A stretch of DNA of 64,000 nucleotides from Xiphophorus maculatus (GCF_002775205.1 NC_036457.1:12314996-12378995); one strand, 5' to 3'. Counted from the stretch's first letter, positions 39,201 to 49,102 are shown. Numbers and translations: made by a program. Notes: generated by a model from the sequence alone, not told the origin.

Positions 39201-39821
39201 ATCCACTTCAGTTCTGGCGACGTTGAGATTGCAGTCACAGACGGAACAAAGGCGGCTGGTGCAGAGGTGTCACCATCCTGGAAGATATGCACATTATACA
39301 CGGAGTCAGTCTCCATAATTTGGTCGTATCTCAGCGAACAATCACGTTGACCTTAACCAATAGTTAAATCCTGCATCAATCACAACCTGGACTCGACAAC
39401 AAATCTATCAAAAATGTTAATAGAAGGTAAGCTCATTCTGATTATCTCCACCATCATTCCAATAAAGGGTCAAAATTCAAATTGTATGAATCACCATATA
39501 ATTAATTTAGAGGATAAACGACATTTGAATGCTCTCCTGGTGCTTTTCAGCCTACAAGACAAAGGGAATATAATGTCAAATAAATATTTACGGCAACATC
39601 CACATCAATCAAACTACAGACTGAAAAGTGAGGAATATTTATCTATTTTTACTACTCGTCTTCACCTGTTTAACGATCAGAATCGCATCTACCTTGTTGC
39701 TGTCCACTGATGATGAAAGCGAGTCAGGAGGACGCAGGCTGCACCCAGGGGTGTCCCCGCCAGGCGCTGCCGGGCTACAGCTGGAGGATGGGTCGAGCTC
39801 AGAGCTGGAGTCTGGATGCAT
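36276..39821 (-). CDS. Divergent Fos-family bZIP protein
   Basis: Minus-strand exons: 39821-39693, 39277-39080, 38599-38492, 36959-36276; 1,119 nt, 372 codons plus stop. Exon structure and phases match c-fos exactly (compare the gene at 44171). Exon 2 retains the Fos block [20 protein letters not shown] (residues about 53-72). The basic region is [20 protein letters not shown] (about 118-137), followed by a Fos-type zipper ([20 protein letters not shown]...). An acidic tract lies at about 188-201. The C-terminus keeps DWETLYKSV and the terminal NSPTLLVL, as in Fos. It lacks the MMFSGFN...SSRCS N-terminal start of c-Fos and most of the serine-rich middle. Expected to dimerise with Jun and bind AP-1 sites; no activity is proven. 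I cannot name the orthologue confidently. A TATA box lies at 40027-40033. Confidence 0.9.
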
Positions 39822-39823
39822 TT

Positions 39824-39852
39824 TATATATATATATGTATATATATATATAT
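39824..39852. repeat. (TA)n tract in the Fos-like 5' untranslated region
   Basis: An interrupted TA repeat immediately upstream of the Fos-like start codon, between it and the TATA box. It is presumably transcribed. Confidence 0.85.
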
Positions 39853-40026
39853 TTCTCTCTTCTGAGGTCAGTGATAAAAAAGTAAAGACCCGAGCCGTCT
39901 ATCCGTATACGTCTATCTATATGTTCTACGTAAACAGCAGACCCCCCCTCCTTTGAACGCCTACTTATATTCCATTTGCCAGCTTTCATAAATGGTAACT
40001 GTGCAGATATAGTGGAGAGGCCCGCC

Positions 40027-40033
40027 TTTTATA
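40027..40033 (-). promoter_or_regulatory. TATA box of the Fos-like gene
   Basis: The minus strand reads TATAAAA followed by GGCGGG, about 205 bp upstream of the start codon. This predicts a transcription start near 40,000. Confidence 0.65.
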
Positions 40034-40115
40034 GTGAGTCCGAATTTTATGAATGAAATCTGTGTGGCGAGACCGAACCATTCCGCAGAAGGAGCTGTGA
40101 CACGGAAAATGAAGA

Positions 40116-40344
40116 TGACGTTGGTGTTTACAATTTGGCTTTTAAATCCTTAAGGTGCCTGCACAGCGAAAATTTGAAAACATATCACCGTAGCGCAAAA
40201 ATATTGCCACAATTATCCAAAAATAGCACGTGGTTAATAAGTGACACCCCTACTTGCAGAAGAAGCCCACCGCCATGAATGAACTACGTCACATTATGTA
40301 TGCAGCATCTGCATCACGGGTATGATGCCCCCTCCCATATATCA
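40116..40344 (-). promoter_or_regulatory. Proximal promoter elements of the Fos-like gene
   Basis: A CRE half-site (TGACGT at 40116-40121), a TACGTCAC CRE (40285-40292) and a degenerate CArG box CCATATATCA (40335-40344, one G short of consensus). The CArG-like site is about 300 bp upstream of the TATA box, close to the SRE spacing of c-fos. Calls rest on motif match and position. Confidence 0.45.
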
Positions 40345-40563
40345 CGACATTCCATTAAAATGCCCCGGATAAACCGAAAGAGCTCCTCTTATCATTCGCA
40401 ATATACTTTTTATTGTTTTTCTTATATTAGAACAATGCTTGGGTAATTATCAACCAATACTCTCTGACCGATTGTTTATGGTCTGCATTATGACCTCACA
40501 TTGCATTTCGCCCGGCTCCGCTTAGGACTACAGCTCCATGCAGCAACAGATCAAGGACCAAAG

Positions 40564-40612
40564 CAGCCAATCGCCGAATGGACCAGTCGAGCCATATATG
40601 GCTCTTCCGGAG
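40564..40612. promoter_or_regulatory. CCAAT, perfect CArG and ETS cluster between the two fos genes
   Basis: CCAAT occurs near 40567, a perfect symmetrical CArG box CCATATATGG at 40592-40601, and an ETS-type CTTCCGG directly after it. A CArG next to an ETS core is the arrangement of a serum response element bound by SRF and a ternary complex factor. It lies 560 bp upstream of the Fos-like TATA box and 3.4 kb from the c-fos TATA box; either gene could use it. Confidence 0.5.
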
Positions 40613-41471
40613 GACAGGCTCGCAGACGGACTGCGTTTGTGTGCGCGCGGACGCCCGTGAGTGTCTGTACGCAACGCAACTCGCCGCAAAAATAAAAGTG
40701 AAACGAGCTCATGAGAGTCTGCAACAACCGTCACAAATTTTACTCCATTAGCGTCACACTGAATGCTGCACCTGCTCCGAGGAGACCATTTAAAACAGCT
40801 TTTATCGCGCCAAAGTAAGCAAGTGTTAAATCCCCTATAAATATGTCTGGAAATGACACATTAAGTTGTGTAATATAATTAAAATTCCACTATCTGTTAA
40901 TTTTTTGGGGAATAATGATTTAAGTGCTTTCCCACATATCCTAAACCAGTTCCATGGACAATGTCACAGCCTGGATGGATGGCTATATTTAGATTTTCAG
41001 ATGACCTCACAGATCCATTGGTGTGAGAGGAATAGTTGCAGAATAGTTACTGGCCAGAGGGGCTGTGCGTTACCAGAGGTTTCCTGGCAGTCACGGCCCC
41101 CTCTGGGTTCTTTTACCGGCATAACACTAGGTGGTCGCACTGAGCCAATTAAACCACTTGCAAGCGATTCTAAACCGAAAGAGTTCAAATTGGCTGTAGC
41201 ATTAGGCAGCAGACACCGCACAGCTAGGGGCTTAATCAAATCACGAGCATGAATGTTCACAGAATTTAAAGTTTATGTGAATGAGGCAAACTGACTATTT
41301 AGGGTGCCTGTGCAGCTCATGGTACTTTTTATGTAAATACATCTGGACATAAAATAAGATTTTGTGATCATATTTGCGATTCACTTTTTAACTTTTAACG
41401 TGCAAATGACTTTTTTTTTAGAAATATTTCAACAAAAAAAATCTACTTGTTTAATTGAATGGATTGACGAG

Positions 41472-41558
<87 letters not shown>
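41472..41558. repeat. (TAA)n microsatellite
   Basis: About 29 trinucleotide repeats between the two fos genes. It generates poly-Ile and poly-Leu spurious frames. Confidence 0.97.
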
Positions 41559-41559
<1 letters not shown>

Positions 41560-41907
41560 GATTTTTGGGGGGGGTGGGTGGGGGGAGGCTTTACTTTCTT
41601 CAGTGCGCTCGCTCAACTTCAGTGAAGCCAAGTAAAAACAAACAATTGAGGCTGACATGGAAGTTTCTGTTCTTGCCAATCCGTCAAATAAAAACCTGAA
41701 GAGTTGTTTGGTGTCCTGTTTCATTCCACTGCTCCGGAGGCACCATGGTGAAATACAGCGACCGTCCAAAGCGCAGAAAACCAACAGACGTCTCACTCTG
41801 ATGCGATTTTACGAGAGCACAGCTCCCCACTACCGAAGCGGAAGATCGGGTTTCTCTCTCTTTTTTTTCTTTTCAAGTGGTAATCCTTGACAACACTGAC
41901 GATCTTT

Positions 41908-41968
41908 GTTGCTATGCAAAACATGTACGTCACTGACGCGAAAGGGGTTGGGCGTTGCTGTGGCAACC
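41908..41968. promoter_or_regulatory. Two RFX X-box-like motifs flanking a CRE
   Basis: GTTGCTATGCAAAAC (41908-41922), TACGTCA (41926-41932) and a near-perfect X-box GTTGCTGTGGCAACC (41954-41968) lie within 61 bp. The first motif recurs in the c-fos promoter at 43881. The dense arrangement suggests a regulatory module. Confidence 0.45.
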
Positions 41969-42836
41969 AGGAATGTTCAACAAAACACGAGCGCGGGAAT
42001 CAGAGCACGGGTCGTTAACATGAACTGATAAACTTTGACACAGTGCCACTATTGTGAATAGTTTAGACTTTATTCATTTTTAACGTTGTTTATTTTGATA
42101 ACAGTACATTTAGCAGTCTGGGATGCTTAAATGTTTCTTTTCTGGCTTTTCTACCAATGTAAAAAATAAAAAATAAAAAAATAGAACAAACGCAAAATGT
42201 TGGGAACTTTAAAATATTAAACGTCATTTAAATCACTGTAAATAATGATTAATACAGCGACAATGCAAATGTCAGAAAATATACAACAATGACTAACTTA
42301 ATGAAAACACGTTTACCAATATAAGAGAAAAAAATTCTTGATAATCAGAATTGCTGAACGTTAATGTAATTCCTTCAAACCATGCATCTTGGATAGACAG
42401 TGAAACCTAAAAATTGTGTTGTCATCATTATTGCATTTCACACATTCCACTCAGCTTCTTTTGTAAACCTTCATGAGAATTCCCTATACTTTGGCTTCAG
42501 GACGAAACAGCCAGGACACTCCCAAGCAAGCCAGACTGCTTTCGTGGCAAACTACACGCATCAAACAGAGTTAGAAGTTGCCCCATGGCTACACACACCC
42601 CTTGTGAGATTGCAGAAGGTGCAAGTTCTGCCCGGGGGCTGTAGAACAACACTTGCCCCCTCTTTTGTTTTGACACATTTGACGCTACAGAAATACATTC
42701 ATACAGAGCTAGTGTAGATAAGGCATGCGTCAGTGAAATATGCTGATTGGATTATTTATGATGTGTCAAAAATGGCTGCACAATTGGGTTTTGCCAAAAA
42801 AAAGTGCTTTTACAAGGTACAGCTGTCAGGCCTAAC

Positions 42837-43325
42837 AAAACATACCCTTATACCTGTGACAGGTGAAGTGAATCCTACTACCTCTTTAATATATCCCTTT
42901 TGTAAAAGGGATATATTATGGAGGAAGCAAACATTTTGTCCTAAAAGTTAGTGCGTCTAAAACAGGAAAAAAAAAATGCAGAAGTGTAAAAAATATTGAG
43001 CAAGTCTGACAAGTGTCCAATTGTGTTTGTAAGATGACTGGGTCAAAGGATTTCTGAAACTGCAGCTGTTGTAGGGTGTGGGGAGTATCAATCAAAAGTG
43101 ATCCAACAGACAAGCAATTACAACTTTCTAAGGCTGACTCTTGTAAGAAATGTGCCAAAAAACTTTTGCATTTGTTGCAATAGAGGACTGTACAGCCACA
43201 GACCAGATAGAGTGTCCATGTTGGTCATGCTATGTTTGATCAGTATTATCCTCTTTAACTGTTTAGTTCTATCTAAAGTCTATTAAAGTGCATAGCTTGT
43301 TGTGGCAAATATAAGGGTATGTTTT
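42837..43325. mobile_element. Possible MITE with 16-bp perfect inverted ends
   Basis: AAAACATACCCTTATA at 42837-42852 is exactly inverted at 43310-43325. The 489-bp interior has no coding capacity and contains a perfect 14-bp palindrome at 42888-42917. No clear target duplication was seen, so mobility is inferred only from the inverted ends. Confidence 0.45.
42888..42917. repeat. Perfect 14-bp hairpin
   Basis: AATATATCCCTTTT and its exact inverse separated by GT. It lies inside the possible MITE at 42837-43325. Confidence 0.9.
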
Positions 43326-43681
43326 AATCTCAATATGAATAAAACACTTTACTTTTACAGTTTTTCATTCCGTTACACATGCAGCTAATAATTTAACTTT
43401 TGGCAGGTTAACTACAAAGAATTGTATGCTCTAAAATCCTATATGAGCTTTTGGAACCTTAGTAAGCTTAGTAAAGTTATAATATTTATGCATGTTGTTA
43501 TAGCACAGTAAATTTTGTTTTGATGTATATTTGACTACTTGTCAAGTAGGCTGCTATATTTTCTGACCATTCTCCTACTTTTTCGGTTTTCACAACAGCC
43601 TCTGTTTGTTGTTTTACATAACGTCATGTAAAGCTCTGCCGATCTCGAGACGGTGTGTTTCCCATCAGGCACCGCCTTCAT

Positions 43682-43708
43682 ACAGGATACACCATATATG
43701 GTAAATGA
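43682..43708 (+). promoter_or_regulatory. fos: Serum response element and adjacent FAP-like site of c-fos
   Basis: ACAGGATACA (ETS core) followed immediately by the CArG box CCATATATGG at 43692-43701, then a TGACGCG AP-1/CRE-like site. This reproduces the order ETS-CArG-FAP of the mammalian c-fos SRE. It lies about 270 bp upstream of the TATA box, close to the mammalian distance. Confidence 0.85.
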
Positions 43709-43880
43709 CGCGTCGGGGATCCCGCTCTGGAACATTCCATTTCTCTACCGAGGAGCTTTAAAGCGACCAAAACACTCGGTGTTTCTTTGTCAGCTGATAG
43801 AAAATGAAAAGATGAGTTGTAGTATTATTTTCTCTTAAAGTAAGACTAAGCCGAAGTGGTTGTTTGTCGGTGTTTTCTGT

Positions 43881-43894
43881 GTTGCTATGCAAAC
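43881..43894. promoter_or_regulatory. X-box-like motif in the c-fos promoter
   Basis: GTTGCTATGCAAAC, almost identical to the motif at 41908-41922. It is about 70 bp upstream of the TATA box. Confidence 0.4.
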
Positions 43895-43945
43895 GTTTGG
43901 GTGGTTTTCTCCCGCGGTATCAAGTGACAGAGTCCCTCCTCCTGC

Positions 43946-43970
43946 TACGTCACTGCGATGCTCTATAAAA
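43946..43970 (+). promoter_or_regulatory. fos: c-fos CRE and TATA box
   Basis: TACGTCA (43946-43952) is 11 bp before TATAAAA (43964-43970), matching the c-fos arrangement of a cAMP response element next to the TATA box. Predicted transcription start about 43,995 and a 5' untranslated leader of about 175 nt. Confidence 0.85.
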
Positions 43971-44170
43971 AGCTCCTCAACTCCAGAGTTGGCATTCAAA
44001 CTTTGAGTACCAGAGCAAGGACTACAGGAAAACGAGCAACAGCAGCACTTTTAAGAGTTTCTCACAAACCTACTGAAGGGATTTTCTCCGCTCCAGTTTA
44101 CATAGCCCCAAAGTAGGGTTTGCCTGGGTCGTCCGTCTTCTTTTTTCTTTTAATTGTTACTCTCGGGACG

Positions 44171-45818
44171 ATGATGTTCACCGCTTTCAATACGGAGTGC
44201 GACTCTTCCTCACGCTGCAGCACAGCTTCCCCGTCTGGGGATAATTTGGGATACTACCCGTCACCATCAGGATCTTATTCCAGCTTGGGATCTCCCCAGT
44301 CTCAGGTATGTCAAGTACACAATTTCATTTATTTATCTTTTCTCCTTGCGAACAGCAACTTCTGTAGAGTTAGTCCGAGCTTGATTATTACATTGATTTA
44401 CTGATTCGATTGAGGGCAAAACGTTAGTGAATGGTAGGAAGGTGATTGCGCTGCAAATAGTGCCATGCAATCTCCATTCATCCACCTGGAAACTCCATAG
44501 AGAGTGTGCAACGTCATAGCTGACATCACACAGATATTTTTAAACAGTCCAGCGTTTTATAAACTCCTGCATTGCCCCTCTCCTCCTGAACTTATACCAA
44601 ATCCCCTCATGTTCTTTCCTTTATTTCTTCCAGGAATTCACTGATCTGTCAGCATCAAGTGCCTCCTTCATCCCCACCGTCACAGCTATTTCAACAAGCC
44701 CGGATCTGCAGTGGATGGTCCAGCCTTTGGTTTCCTCAGTGGCCCCCTCTCACAGGGCTCACCCATACACCTCAAGGCCCAGCCCGGCCTACCCCAGATC
44801 AGCCATGAAGTCTGCAACGACCAGACCTCACATTTCTACCAAGAGAGGCAGAGTTGAACAGGTAATTACACGATCTAATTGTGTAACTTAGGTCTTACAT
44901 AATAATGAATGAGTTGAAATTGGTGTAAGAGTTGGAATCTGACTGTTTTTATTATTGTTATGCGCAGGTCTCTCCCGAGGAGGAAGAGAAGAGAAGAATT
45001 CGCAGATTGAGGAACAAGCAGGCAGCAGCTAAATGCCGCAACAGGAGACGAGAGCTTACAGACACCCTGCAAGCTGTAAGTATCCCACCTGATTCACTCT
45101 CACTTATCAAAACCTGTTTACCACCAGAGCTAATGACAATCAAACAGCCAACAGCCATCTAAGTACCACTTCCTCTATTCTTTCCCTTTGCCAGGAAACT
45201 GATAAGCTGGAGGATGAGAAGTCCACCCTGCAGAATGACATTGCCAACCTGCTGAAGGAGAAGGAAAGGCTTGAGTTCATTCTGGCAGCCCACCAGCCTA
45301 TCTGCAAGATCCCTTCAGAACTGGACACAGACTTCCCCATGTCCTGCCTCTCCACTGCCGTCACTTCCACGATCACTTCCAGCCAGCCAACTTTCACCTC
45401 AGCCTCCAACTCCATCTTCTCCATCACCAGCTCCGTCCCCTCCGCCGCCGCAGTCTCAGACAGCACGGTTAAGATGGCAGACCTGGAGGCCTCTGTTCTT
45501 GAAGAATCCCTAAACCTTCTGGAAAAGACAGAGATGGAGACGGCACGCTCGGTCCCCGAGGTCGACCTGTCCAGCACCCTCTATCCAGGCCAGGACTGGG
45601 AGCCCCTTCACACCTCGACTAGCAACAATGACTTTGAGCCCCTGTGTACGCCTGTGGTGACCTGTACCCCAGCATGCACCACCTACACGTCTTCTTTCGC
45701 CTTTACCTTCCCAGAGGCTGAGACCTTCCCCACCTGCGGCATCGCACACAGGAGAGGAAGCAACAGCAACGATCAGTCCTCTGACTCCCTCAGCTCACCA
45801 ACCCTGCTGGCCCTTTAG
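44171..45818 (+). CDS. fos: c-Fos, AP-1 bZIP transcription factor
   Basis: Exons 44171-44305, 44634-44861, 44968-45075, 45195-45818; 1,095 nt, 364 codons plus stop. Two in-frame ATGs occur together (MMF), as in other Fos proteins. N-terminus [20 protein letters not shown]; the conserved [20 protein letters not shown] block in exon 2; basic region at residues 129-149; zipper beginning [17 protein letters not shown]-terminal [31 protein letters not shown]-type block and [12 protein letters not shown]. Fos pairs with Jun to bind TGACTCA sites and drive immediate-early responses. The basic region reads [20 protein letters not shown], where other Fos proteins have E at residue 135 and M at 139; the base-contacting Asn, Ala, Ala, Cys and Arg are intact. 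Regulation is indicated by the SRE, CRE and TATA elements upstream. The symbol follows the vertebrate gene; zebrafish nomenclature uses fosab. Confidence 0.96.
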
Positions 45819-46315
45819 AGACTCTTCCAAAAATGAACTTTCTTCCTAGAAGCACATTTTCTTGAATATGTGACAGATGTGCAGATTACAGGGCTATGGA
45901 GCAGACTTGTACCAGGAAGCAAATTATATTTATGATTTTATCTGCCTTTATGTATAGCTACTTGCCTATTACACCAATGTAGCAAGTTATTAAGCATGTT
46001 TCAACTAATACCACTTAGTCGTACTACAAGTTCCTTATATGATTTCATGGTGCTAGATTAAAAGGAAAGTTCATTGTTATGTACTGAGAGCAATAGTTAT
46101 TATTTGACCAACTTTGTTTTTTGAAAATTAGAGTATTTGTGAACTGTTTGTGAAACTTAAAAGAAAACAAAAAAAACTGGTGTGCTTTGTCTGAACCATG
46201 GTCTGAGTGGTCTATAAAACTATACTCTGGAGTTTTCTGTGAAAACACTTGTCCTTTTAATTTATTAAATTTTATTTTTTTAGCGTACTGACGAATGTTG
46301 TTTGTAAGACATGTG

Positions 46316-46321
46316 AATAAA
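46316..46321 (+). terminator. fos: Probable fos polyadenylation signal
   Basis: AATAAA about 500 nt after the fos stop codon, preceded by AT-rich sequence with several ATTTA motifs (AU-rich element type), as expected for an unstable immediate-early transcript. Confidence 0.5.
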
Positions 46322-46519
46322 AAATAGAGATATTTAAATTCATTCAATTGTCTGACTAATTTTAACTCTCAACGTTCATATTTCTATAAAACAGGCTCAG
46401 TTAAAATATAGCAACTGTTCGAAAAGCGCTCGTATAGAAATAGCTGTATTTTTCCTGCTCCTCTACCAGCTCTATTTATTGTTCCGTCTGTTGTCAAGGC
46501 TGGCGAAACGTCAGGGAGT

Positions 46520-46597
46520 TGACGTCAGTGCGTTCTTTCCATTTTTTTGATTCGCAAGCGGTGCGCGGTGACGTCTTACTTCCGAGCCCAAATATAG
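46520..46597. promoter_or_regulatory. CRE/ETS/CArG cluster downstream of fos
   Basis: A full palindromic CRE TGACGTCA (46520-46527), a second TGACGTCT (46569-46576), an ETS-type ACTTCCG (about 46578) and a CArG-like CCAAATATAG (46588-46597) within 80 bp, in a CpG-richer patch. It is 700 bp past the fos stop codon. The combination resembles a stimulus-responsive enhancer. Confidence 0.5.
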
Positions 46598-47133
46598 AGA
46601 CCAATGTGGAGTCGCTGTTGCAATCTGTCAGCAGAGGAGAGACTGTCCGCACAGTTTACTCAGTTTCGTACGCCTTATTTTTCCACCAAAAGACAAAAAT
46701 CGTTGTCGCAGTACTCTCGCTGAAGTGAAATCGGCATGTCCACTGGAAAGGGGGAAATTACTGCACTCCTTCCGCAATCGAGGCTGCGTTGTTTCTCACA
46801 TCTCTTTGAGAGACAGTAAGCTTAGAGATTGCAAGAGGATCCGAAAGAAACGTCCAAACCACAATGTATGCTGGTTTTACTTGCTGGTGTTATGATGAAA
46901 AATACAAAATGCGCAAAAAATCCGTAGAAATATAAAAGAGGAAGAAAATTTGTACTTGGAAATGATTTAGGCTACATGTGAAACCAGTTTGAACATGATG
47001 CACAAGGCGGGTCACAGCACAGCACCTTTTAAAAAATATTTTAAGAGTTTTTTTTTTGTTTGTTTGTTTTTTACAACTGCTTGAGTTAATTTTATTGACA
47101 ACTTATGTCACATAGTGTAATTGAAAGCATATT

Positions 47134-47148
47134 TGTGTGTGTGGGGGG

Positions 47149-47206
<58 letters not shown>

Positions 47207-47221
47207 GTGTGTGTGTGTGTG
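47134..47221. repeat. (GT)n microsatellite
   Basis: About 40 GT dinucleotides with a G-run and a C interruption. Confidence 0.95.
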
Positions 47222-47289
47222 CAAAACGCTGTAAGCTCTCAAGCCATTTTAGCTCTGGCTGCATCTTTGTGTAACATCTTGGTTTCATA

Positions 47290-47600
47290 TGTTGCAGTAT
47301 GCTACCCATGGCTGTATCTTTGGCTTGGCGTGGTTGTCTTGCTGTAGTGGAGCGTCCCAGTCTCCAAGGAATGTCCTGTACCCATCAACTATTGGCCACC
47401 GCGCTGTGTATTCAGTGCTTCTTGTGTTGAAAGAATACACAAGAGCATGTTTAGTTTTCCTTCCACTTCACAATTATGTCATTCTTTGATTTTTGTCACA
47501 TAAAAATCCCAATAAAACACAATGAAGTGTGACAAGTTTCACTTGTCAATAAGTGAAAAGCTTAAATAGGGAGGAATACTTTTGGAAGGCCCTTCATGGT
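47290..47600. mobile_element. Tc1-like transposon fragment
   Basis: Contains 'gttgtcttgctgtagtgg', 'acataaaaatcccaataaaa' and the end 'ggaatacttttggaaggccc', all resembling the Tc1-like family at 3780-4135. It abuts the LINE relic to its right. Confidence 0.5.
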
Positions 47601-47639
47601 TTCTGTGTTCAAGGTTTCACTGTTAATTATATAAACGTG

Positions 47640-48410
47640 CTTAGGATTGGTAGATATGCATCAAGTTAAATCAGACCCAAAATCTGGATGTAGTGATTGA
47701 CTCAGACCTGAACATGCAGAGACACATAAAGACAATTACAAAGCCAGCCTTCTATTACCTGAAGAACATTTATATATAGGATTAAATAACTGATAGTTCA
47801 TGAGAAACCCATCTGTGTGTTAGTCTTTAGTCGAATCGATTACTGTGGCAGTGTCTTCACAAGGAGACATTGTTCTGATCTGCCTGAAAATTAAGTCGGA
47901 CAGCTTCAGCTGATCCAGAACGCTGCTGCTTGCATTCTCACTAAAACTAGAAAGATATAAGACATCACCCCAGTCCTAAAGTTCTTACACTGGCTCCCAT
48001 GTAGCTCAGAGAATAGACTTTAAAATACTTTTGTTACTTTATAGATAACTGAATGACTTAGAACCAAAATACATGAAAGATCTGTTGTCGTTGTACCATC
48101 AGGTCTGGTTCACTCATCATCCCCAGAACCAAAACCAAACATGGAGAAGCAGCATTTAGTTTGCTCCTCTAATTTAAGTTCTGAATTTCTTGAAATTCAG
48201 GCTTTACTTAATAACTGGAAAATAGATTAATCCTATTTAATTCTGGATTACAACCTGTTGTTGCTTCTCTTTTCTTGTCACTGTAATGAAATGTTTCTTT
48301 TTTGTTTGTTTGCTTATTTGTGACCTATTTTTATCATCTAGGCACTTTGAGCTGCCTTGTTGCTGAAGTATGCTATACAAATAGACATGACTTAAAAAAC
48401 TCTATCAATC
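47640..48410 (+). mobile_element. L2-like LINE 3' end, degenerate
   Basis: The plus strand carries, in order with frame breaks, NLDVVIDSDLNMQRHIKTIT-like sequence, a SRIDYCG block, LQLIQNAAACILTKTRK, DITPVLKFLHWLP and a LVHSSSPEPK-like block. These are the C-terminal blocks of fish L2-type reverse transcriptases. It ends with 'ttgagctgccttgttgctg...gctatacaaat', the usual L2 3' tail. Stops make it non-functional. Confidence 0.85.
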
Positions 48411-49078
48411 CTCTCTATAAGTTGTTAACCCGTGAAGTATACAAAGGCATGATTAATCACAATTGTGTTAGTTAATTAATTGTAGCATTGGAAACTAGGT
48501 CTACAGACTAGATCTGAATATTAATAAAAAGGAATTTTTCTCATTTTTTTTCAGTAATTCAGTCCAACAACTTAAACTACATACATACAGATTTATGTTT
48601 CTAATCTGTTTTTTTCTGTTAATTATGTTGATTTTCCACTTTTAGTTGGTGAAAACTTGACATGTAAGATTAAAATATACCCAAACAATAAATTGTTTAA
48701 AGATATATGTGGGCTTAATGAAAAGCTTGTTAAATATCAGCTTAAAGGTTGTTTTTTTAAAAGGTACTTTTAACCGGGCACATGCGCCTCATTGAAACAC
48801 ATATTTAACTTACGTGAATATAAATGCAAATTAATCCTGCCTGTTTTCTGACGGGAAACAGATGACTGAACATGTATTTCCTCATTTGCAGTTTTGAAAA
48901 ATAATTATTTTGTGCAACATTGTTTCTCGAAAAGTTTGTCATCCAACCTTTCTCATCCCTACTTGTAATTTTACCTCGCTGCTCTTCTCATCTTTACATC
49001 CGCATGTACAAAATGTTTCAGTGAGGGATTGCCCAATGGAGCTTTCTCAGGAAATGCGTAGTGCGTGAATGCGCTCTT

Positions 49079-49102
49079 GTGTGTGTGTGTGTGTGTGTGT
49101 GT
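49079..49102. repeat. (TG)n microsatellite
   Basis: Twelve TG dinucleotides. Confidence 0.95.

Noticed and set aside
41364-41796. Open frames with poly-Ile or poly-Leu on both strands
   Set aside because: Products of the (TAA)n microsatellite; no family similarity or splice context.
42400-42951. Open frames of 105 and 72 codons upstream of fos
   Set aside because: No family resemblance; the second overlaps the possible MITE ends and a hairpin.
45140-45577. 145-codon minus-strand open frame
   Set aside because: Antisense shadow of fos exon 4.
47134-47221. Possible CRISPR-like array or functional tandem repeat
   Set aside because: Simple GT microsatellite.
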